Of a stretch of DNA of 64,000 nt, positions 25,734 to 35,796 are shown in pieces. This DNA comes from CAWARU01 sp963784575. Lineage in GTDB: Bacteria > Pseudomonadota > Gammaproteobacteria > UBA6186 > Azoamicaceae. Location of the stretch: NCBI GenBank assembly GCA_963784575.1, contig CAWARU010000001.1, forward strand, positions 2,418,001 through 2,482,000, in the 5' to 3' direction. The notes under the pieces were generated by a model. It was given only the letters and a program-made list of their open reading frames with translations, had not been told where the DNA came from and searched no databases. Made by a program: the position numbers and the translations under genes. How positions within the stretch are numbered: the first letter of the stretch is position 1; each line of letters begins with the position of its first letter.

Positions 25734-26132
25734 TTAACTTTGCCATGCTGTTTTTGGCTTTTTAAGTTCATCTTTAACATTCACATCGAGTTTCACAGAT
25801 GCCTTTAAATGCTCCTTGTCTCGACTTAGTTCAACTTGCAACGAGCCTTTGGATTTAATCGAAGCCGAGAAACTTGGACAAAAACAGGTACTCTCGTCTT
25901 GAATTTCCTTCAGCGTGTCGAGGTTTTGAGAAAAATCGAGCTCAGTTGCAGGACTGGACCCAGATTCTGGAGGCAAGGGAAGACGCTCTTTTGCCTTCCT
26001 GCTTTGCACTTCTTTATTAACATCGAGTTGCAGTTTATTGATTGCAATTTGTTCTCTATCCCATCTACTGCCAAACATTAGCTTTGGCTTTGTTTCAGTT
26101 TTTGACTTTTGCCCATCTTTTGGATTTGGCAT
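25734..26132 (-). CDS. Hypothetical polar protein (132 aa)
   Basis: ATG 26132 (MPNPKDGQKSKTETKP) is chosen because AGGAGG lies 8 bases upstream; a longer frame to 26216 has no ribosome site. The protein is Lys/Glu/Ser-rich, with a short CFCPSF motif in the middle and a C-terminal stretch of alternating charge (LKASVKLDVNVKDELKKPKT). No domain was recognised. It precedes the giant Sel1 gene in position but is transcribed after it on the same strand, 143 bases downstream, so it may be part of the same unit. Confidence 0.55.
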   Translation of the reverse strand: MPNPKDGQKSKTETKPKLMFGSRWDREQIAINKLQLDVNKEVQSRKAKERLPLPPESGSSPATELDFSQNLDTLKEIQDESTCFCPSFSASIKSKGSLQVELSRDKEHLKASVKLDVNVKDELKKPKTAWQS

Positions 26133-26275
26133 GACATTTTCCTCCTCTTGGTTGGTTGATGATTGTGCAGTTTTGCTGCACAATCCAACTATATTCATAA
26201 ACAAGAAGGGGGACAATTCGGTATAAATACTTAAGGAAATTCGTTTCCCAAGTGTACTAAATCATGAGCTTGGAA

Positions 26276-29200
26276 TCAGTAAAATTTCTTACCTAGCGCA
26301 GATTTTTTGGCTCTTGGCTGTGACTGTGATTGTAGCTGTGGCCGCGATTTATCTTTACCCACCTCTAGAGGGACAATGTGTCTGAATTCTGCACTGCGAG
26401 TGATAATGGTGGGTATAGATTCGCCATGAATCTTCCTATCGATAAGATGTTGTTCATAGTACCGATTGGCTTTTTTGGATATTTCAGAGGCGGATGTGGC
26501 AATGCGGGTTTCGCTGAATCCTATGGCCATTTGATACATTTCAAACAGGTTGGTGCAATCGATGGATTTCATATTTCGGAGTTCGGCATCTAATTCCTTC
26601 AGGCAACAATCAATTTCATCTTGACCGATGTCAATTTGCTCTTTAGCGGCTTTTAACTCGAAAGCGGGTATCTCATGTTCTAGTATCTGATGGAAGAGTG
26701 GTGAACTTATTTCCTGTTTTAACGTATCAAGGGTAATATCATTTAGGTCTGACTCACTAAAATTCATTACTTGATAAAGATAAGAGAATAAATCAATAGC
26801 AATTTGACAAATTTTCTCATTGATCGCCAGATCTTCATCCAGTGTTTTCTTATCAAATTTACAAAGAAGCGGGATATATTTCTGACTGTGGAAAATTACG
26901 TTTCTAACATGATTGATATGTTTGAAAACTTCGGATTCTACTGGGAAGAATAATTTCCAAATTTCTAAAATTCGACCACAGCAGCCTAGAAAAGCATTGC
27001 GTTCAGCGAGCAGCCTTGCAGGGGATTTGGATCCATTGGCTTTGAACGCAGAGCTTTTGATGATTTTTTCGAGCACGGGAGTTTCTTCACGGATTTTAGT
27101 TTTTTCGAATGCCTGGCTTTTGTCTGCTAAAGTAATGTCTTTAGGTTTCCGCAATTTTGTGGCATTTCGTAAGTGCAAAGGACTCATGAATGTGACAGTG
27201 TTTGTTTCTGCCTTTTCTCGGAGCCGCTTGGCTTCTTGTGCAGCAGCAACTTGCTGTTGATGATGCTCTCGTCTTTTTTCACGGCCGCCATGAAGTCTGT
27301 CCTTTCTTGGAGCGGTATCAAAACTCTCTTTATCTTCTGCCTTGTTTTTTTGTTCGCTCTCTTCCTTATCCTCAGCGGATTCTGAATCCGAAGAAGAAGC
27401 CGAATCTGCGTCTGCTCTAGCACTGCTTCCTGATCTGCCTCTGCTTGGATCCACACTTGCAATAACTCCGCTTTCATCCGAAGAAAAATCAAGTGAGAGT
27501 GAAAGCCGTGGTGCAAAGTTCCCAGATCTTTCATCAACTCTCTTTTTAATCGCAGCTAATGAATCAGCATTTTCTTCTAATTGAATCGGAATTTTTTCAA
27601 CTTCCTTTAAAAAATTTTTCGCTTTACTATTGGCTTCTTCAATTTGAAGTAATAAAACTGCAAGTTTTTCTTTTATTTCCTTATTCGAAGCTGTCGTTTG
27701 TAATGCGGGGTCTTCGTTTAAGGGCTTAAATTCATCGCGATACTGACCTTCTTTTTTGGAAAACTCATCGAATCTCGTTTGAAGTTTGTCTAGAATATTG
27801 GCAAATTCTTGTTCGAGGTCTTCTGCTCTCTTCTTATCGTTTTCTAAAGTTCCAATAAATTTGCTTTTCAAAGTGACATGCGCCGGATTAGAGACCGCTA
27901 TTTCAGAAACTTTCTTTTTAATATATTCAATTTTTTCAGAAGCAGCCAAGTCCTTAATCTTTTTGATACAAGTTATTATCTCAGATTTTGATGCTGATAA
28001 TTTGGCATTGGTCTCCGATAAGAGTCGAAGGCTTGCAGCAAGTTTTTCTACTTTACCTCTTACGACAAAGGTCAGACCTTCTTCATGTGGCTCGGAGTCT
28101 TGCACCTCTTTTTCTGGTTCTTCTTTGGTTATGGGTTCATTTTCACTTTTATCTATTGATAAGGAAGCAGATGGAACAGCTCGTTCCGCCGAGGTTTTAG
28201 ACACCTCTGATTCTGGAGAGATTGTTTTGGCTACAAGCTCTTGTAAGGCATCATTGATACGCTTTTTACCCCTATTTGAATAGAAGTTCCCGTCGCTTTT
28301 TTGAAGTTCAAAAAGCTTGATAATCAATTTTCTAACTTTCTCTTTATCCAGGGTAATTTCAGTTTCGTTAAGTTGTAATTTCACAATTTTTCGTTCTTGA
28401 TCAAAAATGGCATGTAAAGTGTCTAAATGATCCACCAATGCCTGCAGTTTTCCAGTTAGAACTGTTGGCTTCTCTGAGATCAAGGCCTCTGACTGGATTT
28501 TTTCAGCAATTGTTTTAAAAATTCTATATAATCTTTCTTTATTAGGATTGCGCTTCAGATCTTTTTCCTTGTCCTTGTCTTTCTCTTTTTTATTTTCATT
28601 CTTTCGGTCGAAGCTTTCAGTCGAAGCTTTTCTTTCTCGAGTCTCCGCCAGATCCCCATAGCTTTGATCTGGTAGATCCAGAGTTTTTCTAATTACGGTA
28701 GAATTTTCTGATCGTTTCTGTAGCTTTTTGAGTAGCGCCTCAAATAAATGCTTGGCTTGATCCTGAATAGCATTTGGTGTTGCATCACTCTGTTGCATGG
28801 CAATATAATAATTGCATAATGCGCCAAAGTAATTATGGGAGGAATTTTGTTTAGTTCCTGTTTCTTCATGATCTTGGCCATGTTTAAGATGGTACTCTAA
28901 ATGTTCTGGGTGCTCTTTGCAGGGTGTATGAGTACATGAGCTTTTGAGAGCCTCTTCACTTGGAACCCGCAGATCTTTGGCACCGCCTTTCGGGGCCTTG
29001 CTTTTCGCTAGAGCTCCACGTTCATGATATTCAACCATTTTTGCCAAATCACGGCGTGAAGTTGCGTACTTTTCTAATAATGTATAATGATCTGGCTCTA
29101 TCATATCAGGATATTCTTGTGCCAACTCAATCAAGATTTTCATCATTTCTGGCGCAATACTTCTGATATCCTTGCCAACATGTTCTATGTGTAATTTTAT

Positions 29201-32200
29201 TTGTTCATATTTTGCGGTAGGCGAACCCAATTTTGCCGCTATTTCAAAATTTAAAATTGCATTCTGAATTGTGCCCGCGTTCAAATAATAAAAACCTAAA
29301 TTGGTATAGGCTTCAGGATAGAGTTGTTCGCAGCCTTTTTGCAGATATTGTAAACCGATTTTTAATGATGCCCTAGTTGCATCTTCTTTGTTACAAAAAT
29401 GATTGCCCAGTTTACATAATGCTTCAGGAATAAATTCTGATGCAATTTCCAGCTTCTTCAAAACATCCACTGCAATATTCGAATTTTTGTTTTGCTTTTC
29501 ATTAATTTCCGCCAAGCCATAACAGGAAAGAGGGTGATCTTCCGCTATGAGATAACATAGCGTTGCTGCTTCTTGCTCTGCTTCTGTTCCAATACCATGT
29601 TGATGGCAAAAACCCAGTAAGGCAAGGGCATCTCTATCAGTAAAAGATGCTTCATCGATACTGAATTTTTCGAGAGAATTAAACACGGGACATAGTTTGG
29701 AGGACTTCAGCAGTTCATTAATTATAGACAATAATTTAGAATGTTCGCGGAAGTTTCTCCTAAGTTGTTCCAATATGCGCTTTACCTTATAAGGCAAGTT
29801 TTTGGCTGATATTATCCTATTCGGGTTGTTGTGCTCACTCTTTTCAAATTCTAATTCTTGATCGCGAGCCCAAAGAATTCCCCCTCGATAGGCTGCTCTG
29901 TTTAAACGTTTCGCATGGAAGAGATCTCTGTGCACGCCGCCTTGCCCCAGTGCATAGTATTTCGCCAAGTGAGCCTTTGCGAGAGGTGATCCCCAGCGTG
30001 CTTCATGTTCTAATATTTTTCGGGCCATGTTCGGATCTTGACATATTCCAAGTCCTGCTTCAAGACTTAAGGCAAAATTTATAGCACCTACGGTGCTGCA
30101 TTTGCTTATTTTATAGAAAAATTCTGTTGCTTTTTTAATATCTGTTTCAATACCTTCAATTTTTTCACCTAGCTGTTGGGAATGGAATTCGCCTAGGAAA
30201 TTGTGAGCCAAGCTATATCCAAGGCTTGCAGCTCTGGTGATGACTGTTAGTCCAAGTTTTAAATCTCTAGCTTTAACCAACCCATAAAAAGCACATAATC
30301 CTAGATAGTAGGTTGCTCGAGCAACAATTTCTCCTTTAAGATATTCCCTTACACAAAACTCCTTAAGTTCTTTGAGACTTTCTGCTTTTTCTTGTTCGTT
30401 TCTTGCCATTAAAAGTTTGTCAATAAGGACAAAAAAGTCTTCAAAATATTCTATGTCATCCGTAGACCGCAAAGACAGAAATATTGAATATATAATTTCT
30501 TCTTTCAATAAAATAAATTGCTTTAATGCTTTGTCTTCTAGTGGTTTAAATTCTTCTTTAGTAACCATTGAAGTGGAAATGGAGGCCTGATCGCTTGGAA
30601 ATAAATGCTTAACAGTATCCTGAAGCAAAGTTTCTGCCAAATTTTTTGCTGCTTTATAACAGCTGGCTTTGGAAAATAAAGAGACAGCTTGCAAATAATT
30701 TTTGGCAACACCGGCTCCTGTTTTAAATTTCTGACCTTCAATCAATAATTTGATTGCTTCATTTTGAGATGCTATGACTGGAGAGACATAGGCTGCCTCT
30801 CGCAGTTGCAATTCTAAAACTTGAGCTTGTTCTTTTAATTCTGCTGCAGTATCAGGTTGTGGCTGTTTCACAGCACCGAGCCCTTCTCCATAAAATTTGG
30901 CTAAAATTCGAAAATCTTCTGGAAGTCTGTCCACATTTGGAATAAAAAGCATTTCAGTTAATGATAAATTAATTGACTTAGGATGATGGTAGTGCGTGGA
31001 GAGTTCTCTCATGGCGGGTGGATATTTTAATGCTGCAGCAAATTTTAACATTCGAAATTCTAGGAAACTGCCTACGCTACTATCTTCACTGCCTTTTCTA
31101 AGGAAATGAGCCTGCAAAGATAAAGCCGGCATGTAGCCTTTCAAAGCTGATTTAAGAGCAAAAGTTACTCCCAATTCTTGATTATTCCCCTTGTTCGTAT
31201 CGAAGAGGAATTCAGCAATTTTAAAGGCTGCCCTCTCGCAGCCGCGCTCGGCCGCTTCCCAGTAAACTAAATAATTTGATATAAAGCTGCTAAATCCTCT
31301 CTCTTCGCCTAATAAAGCTTGAGAAGTCATTGCAGCTGCGTATTCTCGCTCTGCAGCTATTTTGTAGCACAATGCCGCAACAGGATAGTTCTTTGCGACG
31401 ACTACACCATACTGACAAATCATGCCCCAAATATGCAAAGCCACGACATCGCTAGCATCGTTGCAATATTCTTCAAGCTGATTAACTCCTGACGCTACTT
31501 CATCATCCGTTTTTGCTAGCAGCAAATAAATGATTTCCTTCAATTTTGGATTTAAAATTTTACTGACAAGATTTTTGTGTAATAAGGATTGTAGATGAAA
31601 TCGAAGCTCATAGGGAGCCGTTTTTTTATCTTTTAAAAGATTTGCAACTTTTTCTTTGGCATCCTTATCCTTCTCTTTTTGTAGTTTGAGTATTGGCTGT
31701 TCAAAAGCTTTTTGTTTACCTCGGTCTGTTCTTCTATCTTGAATTTCCTTTTTCTCTTTTTCCATACTATTGCTACGGCTGGGAAACATCGCTGGACCTC
31801 GGTTGAGGAGTGTTCCCCAGGAGCATATTGTCCAATACCAAGATAGTTTTTTTGGATTGCCACGATAGAAGGGAGAGTAGCACCAGTCTTGCATCGCTTC
31901 AGCCGGTGCGTAGTGATGTTTTTCAAAAGACTGTTCAAAAAATGCTGCAGCAATTTTAAAATCAGGTTCTATTATATCGAAACCATAGTAATGCAATAAT
32001 CCCATCATATAAACAATAGGCCTTGATTTTCTTGTTTTATAATATTCATTTAGGTTTTTAAAGCTTGTCTGCTTTAATATTTGAGCCTCATCAAATGCGG
32101 TTTGATTCAATGCGTTGCTACTTTTTGATAGAGCATCTAGGCAATCTGATAACACCACAGTATCTTCAGCTTGGCAAAAAAACTCTTGTTCATCCTTCAT

Positions 32201-32692
32201 TTCTTTAATACTTGTCTCAAGAATCTTTCGTTGTTGTTCGGAAATTTCATCTTTTAATAGTTCGAGTTTTATTCGGTGATCATCGCTGCACAAGAAATAC
32301 ATTTCTTTTGCAGGCATATATTGCCAATGCTTATAAGCCCGCTCAAATATCCTAGCGGCTCTGGCATGAAATCCTGGTTCAAGAATACCATAGCGCCAAA
32401 TCAATCCAACTAAGTAGATGGCCGGGCCAGGAATGATTGTCAATTTAAGATTAGGTTTATTATCACACTCTTCAGCAATGGAACCCACTGTTTGCATGCA
32501 TACCCACCGGATATCTGCATCTGCTTTGCTTGTAGTATTATGTCTTAATAAAGTTTCAATATTCCCTAGCAGCGCCTTAAGCCCTTTACCTTCCAGATGC
32601 GTGTCTATATTTTTTAAAATTGCGTCATGTTTGGCTTGGAGTTCAGCTTTTAATGTTACAAGTTTCTCTACCAGTTCTTTCGGATACGCCAT
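26276..32692 (-). CDS. Giant Sel1-repeat/coiled-coil protein with C-terminal HEPN-like domain (2,138 aa)
   Basis: AGAGGAATG lies before the ATG. The first ~1,250 residues consist of divergent Sel1/TPR-like helix pairs (for example MYFLCSDDHR.., LGLCAFYGLVKARDLKLGLTV, AHLAKYYALGQGGVHRDLFHAKRL). Residues ~1,330-1,860 are strongly charged, with coiled coils and acidic/serine-rich linkers (SASSSDSESAEDKEESE). A C-terminal domain from ~1,890 holds AFLGCCGRILEIW and VRNVIFH (Arg1930-His1935), homologous in spacing to the tandem ankyrin proteins at 54.6-61.5 kb, then EFRHI (~2103) and the tail GKKFY. It is probably a secreted scaffold or effector; HEPN ribonuclease activity is hypothetical. Confidence 0.75.
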   Translation of the reverse strand: MAYPKELVEKLVTLKAELQAKHDAILKNIDTHLEGKGLKALLGNIETLLRHNTTSKADADIRWVCMQTVGSIAEECDNKPNLKLTIIPGPAIYLVGLIWRYGILEPGFHARAARIFERAYKHWQYMPAKEMYFLCSDDHRIKLELLKDEISEQQRKILETSIKEMKDEQEFFCQAEDTVVLSDCLDALSKSSNALNQTAFDEAQILKQTSFKNLNEYYKTRKSRPIVYMMGLLHYYGFDIIEPDFKIAAAFFEQSFEKHHYAPAEAMQDWCYSPFYRGNPKKLSWYWTICSWGTLLNRGPAMFPSRSNSMEKEKKEIQDRRTDRGKQKAFEQPILKLQKEKDKDAKEKVANLLKDKKTAPYELRFHLQSLLHKNLVSKILNPKLKEIIYLLLAKTDDEVASGVNQLEEYCNDASDVVALHIWGMICQYGVVVAKNYPVAALCYKIAAEREYAAAMTSQALLGEERGFSSFISNYLVYWEAAERGCERAAFKIAEFLFDTNKGNNQELGVTFALKSALKGYMPALSLQAHFLRKGSEDSSVGSFLEFRMLKFAAALKYPPAMRELSTHYHHPKSINLSLTEMLFIPNVDRLPEDFRILAKFYGEGLGAVKQPQPDTAAELKEQAQVLELQLREAAYVSPVIASQNEAIKLLIEGQKFKTGAGVAKNYLQAVSLFSKASCYKAAKNLAETLLQDTVKHLFPSDQASISTSMVTKEEFKPLEDKALKQFILLKEEIIYSIFLSLRSTDDIEYFEDFFVLIDKLLMARNEQEKAESLKELKEFCVREYLKGEIVARATYYLGLCAFYGLVKARDLKLGLTVITRAASLGYSLAHNFLGEFHSQQLGEKIEGIETDIKKATEFFYKISKCSTVGAINFALSLEAGLGICQDPNMARKILEHEARWGSPLAKAHLAKYYALGQGGVHRDLFHAKRLNRAAYRGGILWARDQELEFEKSEHNNPNRIISAKNLPYKVKRILEQLRRNFREHSKLLSIINELLKSSKLCPVFNSLEKFSIDEASFTDRDALALLGFCHQHGIGTEAEQEAATLCYLIAEDHPLSCYGLAEINEKQNKNSNIAVDVLKKLEIASEFIPEALCKLGNHFCNKEDATRASLKIGLQYLQKGCEQLYPEAYTNLGFYYLNAGTIQNAILNFEIAAKLGSPTAKYEQIKLHIEHVGKDIRSIAPEMMKILIELAQEYPDMIEPDHYTLLEKYATSRRDLAKMVEYHERGALAKSKAPKGGAKDLRVPSEEALKSSCTHTPCKEHPEHLEYHLKHGQDHEETGTKQNSSHNYFGALCNYYIAMQQSDATPNAIQDQAKHLFEALLKKLQKRSENSTVIRKTLDLPDQSYGDLAETRERKASTESFDRKNENKKEKDKDKEKDLKRNPNKERLYRIFKTIAEKIQSEALISEKPTVLTGKLQALVDHLDTLHAIFDQERKIVKLQLNETEITLDKEKVRKLIIKLFELQKSDGNFYSNRGKKRINDALQELVAKTISPESEVSKTSAERAVPSASLSIDKSENEPITKEEPEKEVQDSEPHEEGLTFVVRGKVEKLAASLRLLSETNAKLSASKSEIITCIKKIKDLAASEKIEYIKKKVSEIAVSNPAHVTLKSKFIGTLENDKKRAEDLEQEFANILDKLQTRFDEFSKKEGQYRDEFKPLNEDPALQTTASNKEIKEKLAVLLLQIEEANSKAKNFLKEVEKIPIQLEENADSLAAIKKRVDERSGNFAPRLSLSLDFSSDESGVIASVDPSRGRSGSSARADADSASSSDSESAEDKEESEQKNKAEDKESFDTAPRKDRLHGGREKRREHHQQQVAAAQEAKRLREKAETNTVTFMSPLHLRNATKLRKPKDITLADKSQAFEKTKIREETPVLEKIIKSSAFKANGSKSPARLLAERNAFLGCCGRILEIWKLFFPVESEVFKHINHVRNVIFHSQKYIPLLCKFDKKTLDEDLAINEKICQIAIDLFSYLYQVMNFSESDLNDITLDTLKQEISSPLFHQILEHEIPAFELKAAKEQIDIGQDEIDCCLKELDAELRNMKSIDCTNLFEMYQMAIGFSETRIATSASEISKKANRYYEQHLIDRKIHGESIPTIITRSAEFRHIVPLEVGKDKSRPQLQSQSQPRAKKSALGKKFY

Positions 32693-32716
32693 TGTAATTC
32701 ATTCCTCTATTTATTC

Positions 32717-32780
32717 AACCGTTCACGCACTGCCCATGTTTTACCACATTTAATCTCGTGTGCCTGAACAGTTACCAGTT
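32717..32780. repeat. Full-length TAACYGTTCA palindromic repeat unit (~63 bp)
   Basis: CAACCGTTCACGCACTG (from 32717) faces GTGCCTGAACAGTTAC (to ~32779); the outer halves are inverted repeats of TAACYGTTCA. It lies in the 5' leader of the giant Sel1 gene. The remainder of the 32693-32982 gap shows no gene. Confidence 0.6.
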
Positions 32781-32982
32781 GTGTGTGGAGTTTCGAGATA
32801 ATATTAATGTTTGTAAGTCAGTTATCCAATTATTATAAATTCAGTTTATTAACTCTAGAAACTACTTTATCGCATTTTGAATAGCATTTCAACTATTTAA
32901 TAGAATCTTATATAGAAACTCGTGAAAAATAAGGTTAAATTGAGTAAAATAGTTTTTTCACAAGCTGTTTCGAGGGGGATAA

Positions 32983-33591
32983 ATGCCAATCAAAAATATC
33001 GTGTTTGATGTTGGAAATGTATTGATAACCTGGAATCCAAAAAAACTGTTGCAAGAAATTTTCCCGGCGAGAGATGACATAGATACTATGCTGCAAAAAA
33101 TTTACAAAGACGGGTTCTGGATTGATCTCAATGCAGGAAAATACACAGAAGAAGAAGCCATCAAGAAACATCATAGCCACTTAAACTTTACTCAGGCAGA
33201 GCTCACCGAATTAATGCTTCACACCAAAAAATCCTTAACTGTACTACAGGATTCAATAACATTGGTTGAGAGATTACATAAAGCGGGATATCCATTATAC
33301 GTTTTAACGGATAACACAATCGAGATCATGCAATATCTAAAACAGCGTTATGATTTTTGGCGTTTCTTTCGGGGCATTGTTAATTCTGCAGAAGTGGGAC
33401 ATTTAAAACCGAGTCCTATTATTTATCAGGCACTCCTATCAAACTATAAAATTAAACCTGAAGAAACCGTGTTTTTCGATGACGTTCTTGCCAATGTAGA
33501 AGGTGCAAAAGCCATGAAAATGCATGCGTTTCAATTCACCACAGCGGAGCTTTGTCTGCAGGAATTAGAGAATCTACAGCTAATATTTTAG
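32983..33591 (+). CDS. HAD-IA family hydrolase (YihX-like)
   Basis: A 202-residue HAD phosphatase with motif I IVFDVGNVL (Asp9 nucleophile), motif II LYVLTDNT, motif III Lys in GHLKPSPIIYQAL and motif IV VFFDDVLANVEGA. The arrangement with NVLITWNP after motif I resembles YihX/YfnB-type sugar-phosphate phosphatases (alpha-D-glucose-1-phosphatase in E. coli YihX). The substrate here is unproven. CGAGGGGG precedes the ATG. It is followed 73 bases later by the exported kinase-like gene. Confidence 0.87.
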   Translation: MPIKNIVFDVGNVLITWNPKKLLQEIFPARDDIDTMLQKIYKDGFWIDLNAGKYTEEEAIKKHHSHLNFTQAELTELMLHTKKSLTVLQDSITLVERLHKAGYPLYVLTDNTIEIMQYLKQRYDFWRFFRGIVNSAEVGHLKPSPIIYQALLSNYKIKPEETVFFDDVLANVEGAKAMKMHAFQFTTAELCLQELENLQLIF

Positions 33592-33664
33592 TTGTTTTTC
33601 TTGAGTTAAGATGATATGCTGATCTGTTTCAATTAATTTCAATTTAATAGCTGGATATCGCCTT

Positions 33665-34804
33665 ATGTTTTATAAATATTTCAATAATACAATTTTAAGA
33701 GCATTAGCTTCCATAGCATCTATTGTTTCTGTGGTTTTTTTGGCAGTGTTAGTTTCAGCGGCACCAGCCTTTGCGGAAACCCAATTTAGCCAAACCTTGC
33801 CATGGTGGTCGAAATCAGCGCCTAAAATTTTAAAAAACTTGGATTTCTCTAAAGTCACTGGAGACTCAGAAACGTATGAAATTGGAGAAAAACATCGGTT
33901 AAAGCTATTGGCTGAACAAGGAAACTGGGGCAAGGTATATGCTTTAGAATTATGGGACAAAAAAGATAAGCCAAAAAATATTGCAGCTGTAAAAGTGTTA
34001 TTAACACGGCAGGATAGAAAAATGAGCCGCGCGGAATTTCATACCCGTCATCGCGAGGAAATTGAAAAAAATATTAGAATCTCCGCTGTTAATTTGGATA
34101 ATGTTATAAAACCTTATGGTGTGCAAAAGCTGGATGAAGATCATTATCTTCTTTTCCTGGAATATGGCGAGAACGGTTACAATTTCTTTAAGCAGCTCTC
34201 AGCCGAAGAAAGTACCCGTGCAAAATTGATTGATCAGATCTTTACTGTAATGAGTAATATCCATGAGCTCCATCTTGCGGGTTTTGCTCATGGGGATTTA
34301 CAAGTGGATAATATCCTTTTCGTAAAGGGTAAAGTAAAACTCTGTGATTGGTTTAGTTTAACAGATATTAAGAATACACAGATTGAAAAATATCGCTATA
34401 TAGGCTGGAACTTACCTCCAGAAGCAATACGTGCTCATTATTTTGGCACTACTTCGGGCCTGCAATATGCAAACGTAGTTGATCAAGGACAGCAAAAGCA
34501 GTACATGCTGAATCCGATTACTGCCGATTGGTTTTGCTTAGCCATTAGCTTTTTAGAATTTCTGGCACCAGAACTGCACGAGGAATATACCAGTATCCTC
34601 TATAACAAAAATTTCAATCCTTATAAACCTAAGTCACTCGATTTTTGGCAGCAGCATGCTGATTTTATTCGTAAAGCGCAGAAGGAATTATTGGCGAGAT
34701 CAGAAAAATCCACCACCAAAAAAGAACGCTTACTTTTTTTGCAGCTCTCCAAGTTCATTGATCTAAACCCCATGAAAAGAGTTTATGTTGTAAGGGCAGA
34801 ATAA
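33665..34804 (+). CDS. Protein-kinase-like protein with a Sec signal peptide
   Basis: Residues 1-37 are a classic signal peptide (basic N terminus, hydrophobic core ending VSAAPAFA, then ETQF), so the protein should leave the cytoplasm. The mature part has a kinase fold: NWGKVYALE as a reduced glycine loop, IAAVKV (Lys110), a catalytic loop FAHGDLQVDNILF (His209, Asp211, Asn216) and CDWFS in place of DFG (Asp228). The key catalytic residues remain. An exported eukaryotic-like kinase is unusual since periplasm lacks ATP; it could act after release into the host. The mature C-terminal third is unassigned. Confidence 0.72.
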   Translation: MFYKYFNNTILRALASIASIVSVVFLAVLVSAAPAFAETQFSQTLPWWSKSAPKILKNLDFSKVTGDSETYEIGEKHRLKLLAEQGNWGKVYALELWDKKDKPKNIAAVKVLLTRQDRKMSRAEFHTRHREEIEKNIRISAVNLDNVIKPYGVQKLDEDHYLLFLEYGENGYNFFKQLSAEESTRAKLIDQIFTVMSNIHELHLAGFAHGDLQVDNILFVKGKVKLCDWFSLTDIKNTQIEKYRYIGWNLPPEAIRAHYFGTTSGLQYANVVDQGQQKQYMLNPITADWFCLAISFLEFLAPELHEEYTSILYNKNFNPYKPKSLDFWQQHADFIRKAQKELLARSEKSTTKKERLLFLQLSKFIDLNPMKRVYVVRAE

Positions 34805-34879
34805 ATTCAAGTCTAAACATTCTCAAATTTAGACAAATTTAGGAGGACAACAAACTCCTCTCAAGTTGGGACAATTTCA

Positions 34880-35555
34880 TCATAAATTTTTTCTTCTTGA
34901 ACGTTTGGAGTGAGGTTTTTCTTCTGTGGGTGAGATTGTTTTTTCATGTTTTTGATATTGAAAATGCAGAGGATTTACTGTTTTATCAGGCATCTTGTTA
35001 TTTTCAGGCATCCTGCTGGGCAGCTCTCTTGAGTGATATCTTTTTTGCTGCTTCACTATGAATTCAAGCATTTTGGGATTTACCATTTTCAACTTTCAAG
35101 GCCACTCTGTGATAAGCACCTCCCAGAATTATCACTTTACCCGGACTGATAATATTCTTTAAGGAAAAACTCAATTCATCATCCGTAAATACTTTATCTT
35201 TCAACATCGTTACAATTTTTACATGACCATTATCCTCTTTGGCCATGCATTGCGGCAAGCATCAAGGGCGTCATTCCCTGATCATCAACGACATCCACCT
35301 CTATTTCTGGTTGACTTAACAGACTTTTTGCAAGGTAAAAATGTTTAGGGTGAGAGCGCGCAATAGAGGAGTTGTTTTGCTGTTATTTGTTTGGTTTAGA
35401 TCTTCTTTACTTAATAGAGAGGGTAATATTTTCAAAATGGTGTCGGATTGTTTGTTCACCGACATCATCAAGAGATTGTCTCCTGTATTTTTATTTTGTA
35501 GGGTAAGATTGATCCCTGGAATTTGCATTAAATAGGCATCCATATTAAGACTCAC
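34880..35555 (-). pseudogene. Ankyrin-repeat gene broken by several frameshifts
   Basis: Three overlapping minus-strand frames together read as one ankyrin protein. The first has LTLQNKNTGDNLLMMSVN up to TLQKV; another frame continues EVDVVDDQGMTPLMLAAMHG; the next gives NGHVKIVTMLKD..KVIILGGAYHRVAL; a last frame ends RSKRSRRKNL-like (stop at 34880). DQGMTPLMLAAMHG and NGHVKIVTML are textbook ankyrin motifs, so at least two or three indels separate the pieces. It lies between intact genes and next to a dispersed repeat. Confidence 0.7.
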
Positions 35556-35627
35556 TAATATGATGGTGTTTTATTTTATTATTAGACGAAAAGTTTGTTT
35601 TAGTTCAGTGTAGATGCGCAGGCAGCC

Positions 35628-35675
35628 GTTCACGCACTGACCCACACTTGGTTTCCCATGGCTGAACATTTACAC
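35628..35675. repeat. TAACYGTTCA-type palindromic repeat, degenerate copy
   Basis: GCCGTTCACGCACTGACCC is followed by CATGGCTGAACATTTAC about 25 bases later, matching the unit at 32717 in layout and half-site sequence. Confidence 0.5.
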
Positions 35676-35796
35676 AAGAACTTGTTACTATATTTTTAAT
35701 CAGTTGAGAATAGAATGTTCTATAATATAACATTATTCGTGTAAAGGAATCTCAAAGAGGGGTGAGATTTCGTTAAAACTGAGAAGATGTTGCCTT

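Noticed and set aside
27184..28283. Several 70-165 codon frames on both strands inside the giant Sel1 gene
   Set aside because: They overlap a clearly coding 2,138-codon frame, are low-complexity and lack ribosome sites.
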